From Fimbriimonas planktonicus (GTDB lineage Bacteria > Armatimonadota > Fimbriimonadia > Fimbriimonadales > Fimbriimonadaceae): a stretch of 64,000 nt of DNA. The first letter of the stretch is position 1. Each line of letters begins with the position of its first letter. The stretch covers positions 806,001 through 870,000 of the forward strand of contig OZ248539.1 of assembly GCA_965234685.1 (NCBI GenBank), given 5' to 3'. Positions 8,869-16,146 of the stretch are shown here, piece after piece. The position numbers and the translations under genes were made by a program. The notes beneath the pieces are model-generated. The model had not been told where the DNA came from. It saw only the letters and a program-made list of their open reading frames with translations, and made no database searches.

Positions 8869-10121
8869 GGCTTCCTTAGGAGTACAGCAGTTTCGTTCAA
8901 CGGATAGTTCCCATACTTACTAGAGCGTGGATTGATTCGGCCCAGATCTCGAGTGGGCCATGCTACGGCGCGAAGTGGCTCCCAGCCTAAGCTAGCAGCC
9001 ATCTGTTGGATCACCAACGGTAGGTCGATTATCCGGCCTCGGTGTCGGCTGCCTTGAACAACGACAGCGACTGATCCTCCAGAAATTAAGATTCGATTCA
9101 TCTCGACCAGGGAAGCGAAGAGATCTCGAAAGTACCGACTAAACGTTCCGGCATAGTAGTTGCCATCCTTGCGATTCTTTTGTTGTGCTGCAGTAATTGC
9201 GTGTTCTAATACAGATTTGGCCTCATCACCCCACTCTAAAACGCAATATTCGAATGCTCCTCCCATGACCGAGCCAGTCATTTCTCTTCGCAATCGTTCG
9301 GTTTCAGTTTCATTAAAACCGAGTAACTGTAATTCAATCAGCATCGCTTTGACATAATCCAGCCTCGTTAAGTACGGAGGTGAGGTGATGATTAGAGAGG
9401 CTTCTTCATTTGAAAGGGGTATATTTTTAGATGATGCAATTGCGAATGAAGGCTCTACTGGTTCTATTCCTTCGTTGGTCGGCGCTGCGTCGATTGCGGT
9501 AAGCAACTCCTGAAGTGATTTCATGTAGGCACTATCCAAATGAGCCTGTGGGGGGCTACAAGTTGTATCGTAAGTTATCTTCCACCAGTTTGGATTTGTA
9601 CCTCTAAGGTGAGCTATTTCCAGCTTCAGAGTTGCAAAGAGTGCAGTAAACATAATGCAATCGGTATCTGATAACGTTTGAGCCTGAACAACCTCGTTCG
9701 GTGTTACAAGGCTTTTAATTCGCCCGATGAAGTGACACGCTTCAGATGAAAACCAAGGTAACGTGACTGGGGTGCTCCCTTTTGCAGATGCGAGACCTTT
9801 GCTGACATTTTGAAGCAGCGCTGTAGCATCGATTCCTAGAGCGGAACGTGCACGGCTGATAATGAGCATCGCAGGGTTGATGTCGCTACCAAAGGAACGG
9901 TATCCAAGCAGTGATGAGGTTGCTGTGGTGGTTCCGGCTCCGTTCCAAGGATCAACGATAAGCCCGTCTCGGGGAGGTTGTAGTGTGGATATGATGTCTT
10001 TAACAAATGGTACGCTATAGCCAGCATAATACCCGTACCAATCGGCTATGGCCCGACGGTCTCCGAATCGGGACCTCTTTGGTGATGAAATATCCTGGGG
10101 ATCAAACTCAACTTGGAGCAT
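8865..10121 (-). CDS. Site-specific DNA methyltransferase (TSPPY class, N4-cytosine or N6-adenine)
   Basis: A 418-residue amino-methyltransferase. Motif I (SAM binding), DPWNGAGTT, lies at residues 57-65. The catalytic motif IV, TSPPY, lies at 246-250, followed by LTRLDYVKAM. SPPY is more typical of N4-cytosine enzymes, but base specificity cannot be fixed from sequence. Motif I precedes motif IV, with about 180 residues between them that may hold target recognition. It is the first gene of the leftward operon with DUF262 and HEPN genes. The arrangement suggests that self-DNA is marked by this enzyme while the other two respond to unmodified or differently modified DNA. No restriction endonuclease gene lies beside it. 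Confidence 0.9.
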   Translation of the reverse strand: MLQVEFDPQDISSPKRSRFGDRRAIADWYGYYAGYSVPFVKDIISTLQPPRDGLIVDPWNGAGTTTATSSLLGYRSFGSDINPAMLIISRARSALGIDATALLQNVSKGLASAKGSTPVTLPWFSSEACHFIGRIKSLVTPNEVVQAQTLSDTDCIMFTALFATLKLEIAHLRGTNPNWWKITYDTTCSPPQAHLDSAYMKSLQELLTAIDAAPTNEGIEPVEPSFAIASSKNIPLSNEEASLIITSPPYLTRLDYVKAMLIELQLLGFNETETERLRREMTGSVMGGAFEYCVLEWGDEAKSVLEHAITAAQQKNRKDGNYYAGTFSRYFRDLFASLVEMNRILISGGSVAVVVQGSRHRGRIIDLPLVIQQMAASLGWEPLRAVAWPTRDLGRINPRSSKYGNYPLNETAVLLRKP

Positions 10122-10532
10122 CTCAGATTTGGTTTGTTCTGCTTCTGACTAGAAAGTGGACGATTCTGAAGTCAAGTGAGTCTCGGGTTCCTTCACTAGA
10201 CGGATATTTCTCGCCCTCCCCTCGCATTGGGAATCTAGATGGGCGTGCGTGAATCGATTATGCTAGCAAATTCCCGCAGGCTCAGTTGCCGAAAGTATCG
10301 GTGTTTCCTGGATGGAATTCCTCCGGTTGCAGTGATTCAGCACGTCGTTCACTTTTATCCGCAGGAGTTTTGGCAAGGTTGTTATTCGGAAAGGCGGTCT
10401 AGCCCACGCAAGGCAACCCCCGCCAAGCGCCACCAGCTCAGCGAGGGCCCCAAAAACAGTCGTTCAGCACCCCGGACTGGGTGCAAGAAGGAAGCCGGTA
10501 GTTCTGAGACTCGTGGACCAGAACCGGAAACC
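10122..10532. other. Upstream region of the methyltransferase operon with repeat remnants
   Basis: No supported gene. The left part (10122-10280) must hold the operon promoter. From about 10400 the sequence becomes C-rich and carries CCACGCAAGGCAAC and CGCCACCAGCTCAG, a partial copy of the dispersed repeat found more completely at 12385-12440. Long open frames here are by-products of GC-rich repeats. Confidence 0.5.
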
Positions 10533-11358
10533 GCAAAACACCAAGGAGCCCCGCGCCCCCCGCGCGGCCGCAAACCCCCGCCACCCCCACCGTCGTAGCG
10601 CAACCCCGATCAACTAAAGAGCCGGCCCCTTCAAAACCAAACCCGAACCCCGAACAAATCCGAACCAACCCGAACGCAGCGGAAAGTAGCTCACCCGTCC
10701 CGGGTGAGACCGCACAGCCAAACCTCGGATCAAAGCCCAAATCTCCCGACCCCGGTAGGGGGCAAAGAAGGTAGCCAGGCATTGAAAATGCCTGGAGAGC
10801 CAACCGCCCCGCAAAAGTCCGAGGAGCCCCGCGACCCCCGCGCGGCCGCACACCCCCGCCACCCTCACCGCTGTAGCGCAACCTCCATCAACCGAAGAGC
10901 CGTACCCGCCCCAACACAAACCCGAACCCCCGAACAAACCCGAATCAACCCGAACGCAGCAGAAAGTAGCTCACCCGTCCCAGGTGAGACGGCACAGACA
11001 AAGCTCGGATCAAGGCCCGTAGTTCCCGACCCCGGTAGGGGGCAAAGAAGGTAGCCAGGCATTGAAAATGCGTGGAAAGCCGCCCCGCCCCGCAAAAGAC
11101 CAAGGAGCCCCGCGACCCCCGCGCGGCCGCAAACCCCCGCCACCCCCACCATCGTAGCGCAACCCCAATCAACCAAAGAGCCGCACCCTCCCCAAACAAA
11201 CCCGAACCCCCGTACAAAGCCGAACCAACCCGAACGCAGCGGAAAGTAGCTCACCCGTCCCGGGTGAGACCGAACAGCCAAAACTGGGATCAAAGCCCAA
11301 ATCTCCCGACCCCGGTAGGAGTCAAAGAATATAGCCAGGCACTGAAAATGCCTAGACA
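10533..11358. repeat. Three tandem copies of a ~280-bp GC-rich repeat with internal palindromes
   Basis: Units begin near 10533, 10811 and 11092 (spacing 278 and 281 bp); the third ends near 11355. Each unit carries, in order, CGCGCGGCCGC or close, a C-rich run ending in TCGTAGCGCAAC, a cluster of CCGAAC words, the palindrome CTCACCCGTCCCGGGTGAG (10690-10708; copies at 10970 and 11250), CCCGACCCCGGTAGG, and the palindrome CCAGGCATTGAAAATGCCTGG (10775-10795, perfect 9-bp arms; imperfect at 11055 and near 11335). Substitutions are scattered and the palindromes largely kept. That fits a structured RNA or DNA element better than a coding sequence, although open frames run through it on both strands. 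Confidence 0.85.
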
Positions 11359-11469
11359 GGTTTATACACACGAGAACTTCAAGAGCACCGAACACGGTCG
11401 GCGCTGGATCATCAGCGCGCGAATTCAAAGCATCCACATCAAGATTTCGGACCTGCTTTCGCAGTTAAC

Positions 11470-11892
11470 TCACGGGTCATTCAATGCAAAATACAGCGGA
11501 TAGTGATTCACGCATCCGGGGTTGAAGGCCGCCTTGCATCGCGGGCACTGACTACCGCAACCGACATATTCGTCAACCGTGAGTTGGTGCCCGCAGGCGC
11601 CGCAAAGTATGCAAAGCTCGCCTAATCTCTCTGGCCCTCTTATCGCCGGTTCATGATCAGCAAGCGCCCGGTGACATTCGTAGCAGGCGAAATATGCGTC
11701 GCAACAGGGAAACTTGATTGCAACAATATCCAGGGCCGAGTGCCAGTGCCGGCATTCGGATCGAAAACCGATGTCCAAGCCCCAAACGATAAGGTGGTGA
11801 ATGTCGCGAGAGTCAGTCAAGTCTGTCAATTGTCGGTGGAAAAGCCGATCAAACCCTTCCGAATATAGACGAATACGGTGCGTGAGAGGCAT
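11470..11892 (-). CDS. CHY zinc-finger protein
   Basis: A 140-residue protein with the CHY zinc-finger pattern: ECRHWHSALDIVAIKFPCC, then CYECHRALADHE, then CILCGACGHQL, then CPRCKAAFNPGCVNHYPLYF. The ordered Cys and His residues match the zf-CHY family (related to yeast Hot13), which binds several zinc ions. Bacterial members are small stand-alone proteins of unknown role, perhaps in zinc or redox handling. The N-terminal 35 residues before the first zinc ligands are not family-like, so the true start may lie downstream of the ATG at 11892. The gene stands between the tandem repeats and a further repeat-rich stretch, with no operon partner. Confidence 0.82.
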   Translation of the reverse strand: MPLTHRIRLYSEGFDRLFHRQLTDLTDSRDIHHLIVWGLDIGFRSECRHWHSALDIVAIKFPCCDAYFACYECHRALADHEPAIRGPERLGELCILCGACGHQLTVDEYVGCGSQCPRCKAAFNPGCVNHYPLYFALNDP

Positions 11893-12163
11893 TCATCGTC
11901 AGTTTCTTGGAAGCAACGGAGAAGTCCCGCGCTTCAGCGTGCTGGTTCAAGTTGTCCTACCGTGCAACCAATAACTCAGCTCCCCAGTAAGGTCGGCGAG
12001 CACGATGGTGGCGTCGCTTCGGCAAAGACCCCACCGCCGGCTCGCTGCCGCATCAAGAAAAGACCGACCGCCTCAAAACAAACCCGAGCCCCCGAACACA
12101 TCCGAACCCAAAAGATCCTTGGTTTACTTTTCGCGTCCCCACCGCCTTATAGCTAAGGACCCC

Positions 12164-12216
12164 CAAGCCATGCAAAGCCACCCAGAGCCACTCAAGGCCA
12201 CCAAAAGCGGACCCAA
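12164..12216 (+). repeat. Dispersed repeat, copy A (AGCCACTCAAGGCCAC type)
   Basis: CAAGCCATGCAAAGCCACCC followed by AGAGCCACTCAAGGCCACC and AAAAGCGG. It shares its core with 12385-12440 and 30099-30144, all outside genes. Confidence 0.6.
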
Positions 12217-12384
12217 AAACGAAAATTTACATTTCCGTCCTAACGCGGGAAACATAAATAATAAATTTTTGGGGCGGTCACCGCTCGGAATCGAGGGACG
12301 ATCAAGGGAGCAGAAGGGAGAATAAGGAAACGCGCTCAAGGGCTGGAACCCGGGCGTTCAAACAGATACGAACCGTGCGTCCCC

Positions 12385-12440
12385 GCCACGCAAGGCAACG
12401 CAAAGCCATTCAAGGCCACTCAAAGCGCCCCCAAATCGGC
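12385..12440 (+). repeat. Dispersed repeat, copy B
   Basis: GCCACGCAAGGCAACGCAAA followed by GCCATTCAAGGCCACTCAAA and GCGCC. Same core as the copies at 12164 and 30099; a degenerate partial copy lies near 10400-10450. Confidence 0.65.
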
Positions 12441-12442
12441 TG

Positions 12443-12491
12443 TAATTAATTAATCGGCCTGGGGGGGAAGCGTTAATTAATTCCGCCCAGG
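12443..12491. repeat. Palindrome cluster (TTAATTAA pair and CCTGGG hairpin)
   Basis: TAATTAATTAAT (12443-12454) and TTAATTAATT (12473-12482) flank CCTGGGGGGGAA (12458-12469), whose near-complement TTCCGCCCAGG lies at 12481-12491. The result is nested inverted repeats in an intergenic stretch just past the tRNA 3' end. Such structure fits a repetitive extragenic palindrome or a mobile-element end. Confidence 0.5.
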
Positions 12492-12514
12492 AGGTAGAAA
12501 ACTGCTCGGAAAAC

Positions 12515-12558
12515 AAATCCGAACTTCCGAACGAATCCGAACAAATCCGAACCGAACC
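12515..12558 (+). repeat. CCGAAC short-period repeat cluster
   Basis: CCGAAC occurs at 12519, 12527, 12537, 12547 and 12552, with AAAT or GAAT between several copies. Similar clusters lie in each ~280-bp tandem unit, at about 12085-12110, and at 26982-27014. Confidence 0.7.
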
Positions 12559-12589
12559 GTCACCCAAGGCCACACTAAGCAAAAAAGAA

Positions 12590-12665
12590 TGGCCCGCTCG
12601 GAGGGATTCGAACCCCCGACCCTCGGTTCCGAAGACCGATGCTCTATCCACTGAGCTACGAACGG
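12590..12665 (-). tRNA. tRNA-Arg (anticodon TCG), CCA encoded
   Basis: The reverse complement folds as a full cloverleaf. The acceptor stem is CCGTTCG with CGAGCGG. The D arm is GCTC/GAGC. The anticodon stem TCGGT/ACCGA has loop CTTCGGA, giving anticodon TCG (reads CGA, Arg). The T arm has loop TTCGAAT. Discriminator G is followed by an encoded CCA, then TTCTTTTTT, which may end transcription. The gene is divergent from dnaB and borders the repeat-rich accessory island, a typical position for island integration, although I see no integrase or duplicated tRNA 3' end. Confidence 0.95.
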
Positions 12666-12733
12666 GTGGAGTGAGATAATACCCCGGAAAAATCACACTC
12701 GTAAACCCCGAACCGGGTTACAATCAACACCCC

Positions 12734-14125
12734 ATGCGCGTTGAGGAACTCATTCCGCTCCATAGTATCGAGGCCGAAATGGGCGTGCTGGGATCGATGC
12801 TGCTCTCCGAGCGCGCCGCCGACCAGGCCGCCAACATCGTCGTCGAAGAAGATTTTTATCGACCCGCCCACCGCCTCATCTTCCGCGCCATGCTTCAACT
12901 CCTGAAGCAAAACCAGGCCATCGACTTCCTCACCCTCAAGGCCGAACTCGTCGCCCGCGGCGACCTCGTCGACGCCGGCGGAGAAAACTACCTCCTCCAA
13001 GTCGCCGAGTTCGTCCCCAGCCCTTCGAACGTCGACTACTACGCCGGAATCGTTGTCGACCGAGCCCGACTTAGAAAGCTCGAAGACGCCGGAAGAAACA
13101 TCGTCGGCCTCGTCCACGACCCCGACCAAGGTGACGCCGAAGACAAGGTCGACAAAGCCGAACAGCTCGTCTTCGAAATCGGAAAACGCGGACTCGGAAA
13201 CTACTTCAAACCCGTCTCGAGCCTCGCCCGAGAGTTCTTCCTCGACGTCGACAAAGTCTTCGAAAGCAAAAAGCCGCTCAGCGGCCTCAAGGTCGGCTTC
13301 TTCGACCTCGACGACCTCACCACCGGCTTCAACGGCGGCGACCTCATCATCATCGGCGCCCGCCCCGCCATGGGCAAAACCTCGCTGGTCCTCGACTTCG
13401 CCCTAAACGTCGCCCGAGCCCTAGAAAGGGAAGAGAAGCGCGGCGCCATCGCCTTCTTCTCGCTAGAAATGTCCGGCCTCCAGCTGGCCCAAAGAATGGT
13501 CTCCATGCTCAGCGGCCTCAGCATGCGAATCCTGCGCCAAGACAAAGAGCTCACCGACAACGACTACCTGCGACTCTCCGAAGCCTGCGACGAGCTCTAC
13601 GCCCTGCCGATCTTCATCGACGACAACGCCGAACTCTCCCCGCTAGACATGCGCGGAAAATGCCGCCGCCTAAAAGCCGAGCACGGCCTATCGCTCGTCA
13701 TCGTCGACTACCTGCAGCTCATGCGGGGAAGTAAGAAAACCGAAAACCGCGTCAACGAAATCTCCGAAATCGCCCGCGCCTGCAAGCGCATGGCCAAAGA
13801 GCTCGAGGTGCCAGTGATTGCCCTCTCCCAGCTATCGCGATCCGTGGAGTCCCGCGAAGACAAACGCCCCCAGCTCAGCGACCTTCGTGAATCCGGCTCC
13901 ATCGAAGCCGAAGCCGACATGGTCCTCCTTCTCCACCGAAAGAGCTACTACGACGCCAAGGCCCAAAACCGAAAGGAAGTCGAAAACTACGACGAAGTGC
14001 AGGTAGCCGACATTATCGTGGCCAAGAACCGAAACGGCCCCACCAAAACCGTGAAGCTAGGCTTCCAGCCGTCGTTTTCGCGCTACCGCAACCTATCGAC
14101 CGAAGTCGATTACGACGACGACTAG
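12734..14125 (+). CDS. dnaB: Replicative DNA helicase DnaB
   Basis: A 463-residue hexameric 5'-3' helicase that unwinds the replication fork. The N-terminal domain starts with LIPLHSIEAEMGVLGSMLLS. The RecA-like domain has Walker A GARPAMGKTSL near residue 208, the Walker B strand LVIVDYLQLM, and the C-terminal motifs QLSRSVESREDKRPQLSDLR and IEAEADMVLLLHR. Length and motif order are standard, and no intein is present. The ATG at 12734 begins MRVEELIPLHS, as in related proteins. It is divergent from the tRNA-Arg gene and overlaps the convergent esterase gene by 4 nt at its stop. Confidence 0.97.
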   Translation: MRVEELIPLHSIEAEMGVLGSMLLSERAADQAANIVVEEDFYRPAHRLIFRAMLQLLKQNQAIDFLTLKAELVARGDLVDAGGENYLLQVAEFVPSPSNVDYYAGIVVDRARLRKLEDAGRNIVGLVHDPDQGDAEDKVDKAEQLVFEIGKRGLGNYFKPVSSLAREFFLDVDKVFESKKPLSGLKVGFFDLDDLTTGFNGGDLIIIGARPAMGKTSLVLDFALNVARALEREEKRGAIAFFSLEMSGLQLAQRMVSMLSGLSMRILRQDKELTDNDYLRLSEACDELYALPIFIDDNAELSPLDMRGKCRRLKAEHGLSLVIVDYLQLMRGSKKTENRVNEISEIARACKRMAKELEVPVIALSQLSRSVESREDKRPQLSDLRESGSIEAEADMVLLLHRKSYYDAKAQNRKEVENYDEVQVADIIVAKNRNGPTKTVKLGFQPSFSRYRNLSTEVDYDDD

Positions 14126-16077
14126 CGCGCCTTGTCCGTCAATCCCGGCCAAGTGTCCGTCCGGAACGGGAACGCCGGCAGCCCCGAAGCGTTCACCAAG
14201 TTCACTTCCGGATCCATATCCCAAGCGTATCGAGCCGCAACTGGGTTCGGCACCGAGCTCGATCTCAGCACAATCGCATTGTCCTGAATGGTCGCATCGG
14301 CCCAGTAGAACTTTCGGTCGGCTCCGGCAATGCTGAAGCTCTTCGGCGCCTTACCATCCACGGTTCGCAACCCAGCCGCATGGGAGAACCGAAGCGTGAT
14401 CGATCCGGTCTTCGCTTCCATCTTGCTAAACATCGGTCCGTAGTACTCAAGCTTCTTGCGGTAAGTCTGCGCGAGCGCAACTCCGGCTAAGCGGTAGCCA
14501 ACATCCCGCTTGTTTCGCGGGTGAATATCCTTGCTGTCGCCGATGTCGATCGCGGTCGCCATTCCGGTGTTCTTCAGCGAAAGGGCCATCGCCTGCGCCT
14601 CGCGAAGCTCGGCCCAGCCGCTCTCCGTCGGCGTCGCAGACCGGCTCTGATAGTTGGCCAGCTGAACAAACAAGAACGGGAAGTCTCCCTGGCCAAACCG
14701 ATTGCGCCAGTCTTCAATCATGCTGCGGAACAGCGATCGATACTGGAAGGCCCGATCCGCGTTCGATTCGCCCTGGTACCAAATCGCTCCGCGGACACCG
14801 TATGGCACCAACGGCGCAATCATGCCGTTGTAAAGACTCGCGGGCGCCCAAGGATTCCCAGGACCAAACGGCTGAGCCGGAGCCGGAATCGGGTTGATCT
14901 CCCGCTCCACCATAAACTTCCAGTCTTTCGCAAGACTAATCTTCCGACCGCCAATTGAAAGTACAAGCGACTCGGCCGGTCCCGTCAATCCGCCACTTCC
15001 AGACCAGTCATAAACTCGTACGGCAATCACGTTCTCGCCCGCCTTCAAAACACCCGCCGGAACCGCATACTTGCGCGGATGCTGCCAGTGGTTCGGAACT
15101 TCTTCTCCCGTCTTTCCGACCTGCTGACCATTGATGTAAGTGACGTCGAAGTCATCAATCGCGCCCAGGGTCAACTCGGCCGAAGCGCCGGCTTCGGATG
15201 CCGAAACATTGACCGTCGTCCGGAACCAAAACGCGCCGTCAATGGCTCGTCCAACAATCCCTTCCACCGTCCCTGGCAAGCTCGCACTCTTCCAGCCGGA
15301 GTCCGAAAAGCCCGCAGTATGCCAGCCATTTCGCTCACCCTCGTTGCCGGAATCGAGTCGAGCCTTGTTATAGTCGGCTAGCTTCTTTTGGTACTCGGCT
15401 TGTGCCGTCTGGAAGTCCGTGCCCAGGTACCGCTCGTATTCCTTGTATCGATCCGCATAGGAAGGTAGGTCCTTCAGAACCGACTGGCTGGTCCAGCTCT
15501 CTGCTGGCGTCCCGCCCCAACTGGTGTGAATAATTCCGACCGGTACGCCAAGCTCACGCTGCAATCGTTGAGCGAACCAGTATCCGACGGCAGAAAAGCT
15601 ACCGATCGTTCCGGCCGAACCAAGAACCCAGCCCGTGCCCGTAAAGTCTGTCGCCGGTTGCTGAATGCTGCTCTTCGTTACCGTGAGGCAGCGAATGTCT
15701 GCATTGGCCAGCGGCTGCGCCAACGCCATTTGGTTTGTCGCGGCCATCGGCCACTCCATGTTCGACTGCCCGCTGGCAATCCAAACCTCGCCCATCACTA
15801 CGTTTCGGGCAACCGTCTCACCGTTCACGGCAATCTCAAGAGGCGCTCCGGCCTTGCGAGCCGGGAACTTCACCAGCCATCGGCCCGAAGAATCCACGAC
15901 GGTTTTCTGAACCGAACCAGCAAACTTGACCTCGACCGCCTTTCCGGGAAGGCCCGTGCCGAACACAGGAATCGGACGGTCGCGCTGAAGTACCGCATTG
16001 TCAACAAAAAGGCTGTTGACCTTGACGTCAGGAATCAGAGCAACGTGCATCATTGCGGCTACCCAGCAAAGCATCAC
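14122..16077 (-). CDS. Sialate O-acetylesterase-type SGNH hydrolase
   Basis: A 651-residue secreted enzyme likely to remove O-acetyl groups from sialic acid or other glycans. An N-terminal hydrophobic segment (MMLCWVAAMMHVAL) can serve as a signal peptide. The SGNH nucleophile block is GEVWIASGQSNMEWPM. A galactose-binding-like insertion (GAIDDFDVTYINGQQVG through ENVIAVRVYDWSG) follows. The later block IWYQGESNAD and the catalytic Asp/His block DIHPRNKRDVGYRLA are intact. The domain order and length fit the family. It stands alone, divergent from the Nramp gene and convergent to dnaB. The true glycan substrate is not known. Confidence 0.9.
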   Translation of the reverse strand: MMLCWVAAMMHVALIPDVKVNSLFVDNAVLQRDRPIPVFGTGLPGKAVEVKFAGSVQKTVVDSSGRWLVKFPARKAGAPLEIAVNGETVARNVVMGEVWIASGQSNMEWPMAATNQMALAQPLANADIRCLTVTKSSIQQPATDFTGTGWVLGSAGTIGSFSAVGYWFAQRLQRELGVPVGIIHTSWGGTPAESWTSQSVLKDLPSYADRYKEYERYLGTDFQTAQAEYQKKLADYNKARLDSGNEGERNGWHTAGFSDSGWKSASLPGTVEGIVGRAIDGAFWFRTTVNVSASEAGASAELTLGAIDDFDVTYINGQQVGKTGEEVPNHWQHPRKYAVPAGVLKAGENVIAVRVYDWSGSGGLTGPAESLVLSIGGRKISLAKDWKFMVEREINPIPAPAQPFGPGNPWAPASLYNGMIAPLVPYGVRGAIWYQGESNADRAFQYRSLFRSMIEDWRNRFGQGDFPFLFVQLANYQSRSATPTESGWAELREAQAMALSLKNTGMATAIDIGDSKDIHPRNKRDVGYRLAGVALAQTYRKKLEYYGPMFSKMEAKTGSITLRFSHAAGLRTVDGKAPKSFSIAGADRKFYWADATIQDNAIVLRSSSVPNPVAARYAWDMDPEVNLVNASGLPAFPFRTDTWPGLTDKAR

Positions 16078-16108
16078 TTCTTATACCACCGCCGTGCGAA
16101 ACACCATT

Positions 16109-16125
16109 TTTAGCCGTGCGCTAAA
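16109..16125. promoter_or_regulatory. Candidate metalloregulator palindrome upstream of the Nramp gene
   Basis: TTTAGC-CGTGC-GCTAAA is a perfect inverted repeat with 6-bp arms, 21 nt before the Nramp ATG and in the divergent promoter region shared with the esterase. DtxR/MntR-family sites are AT-flanked palindromes of similar size, so this could be a manganese-responsive operator. Assignment is by position only. Confidence 0.4.
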
Positions 16126-16146
16126 TTTGTAACCTTGGGTACATTT

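Noticed and set aside
10533..11358. CRISPR array or integron attC array
   Set aside because: Units are ~280 bp rather than short repeats with unique spacers, there are no cas genes or integrase, and there are no cassette genes between units.
10382..11437. Overlapping open frames on both strands in the GC-rich repeat region
   Set aside because: The frames translate the repeats themselves, are Gly/Arg/Pro-rich, exist on both strands at once and have no domain; the repeats explain them.
12590..12665. Direct attachment-site duplication of the tRNA 3' end
   Set aside because: I looked for the tRNA 3' sequence near the left island edge and in the repeat region and did not find a clear copy; only the border position is suggestive.
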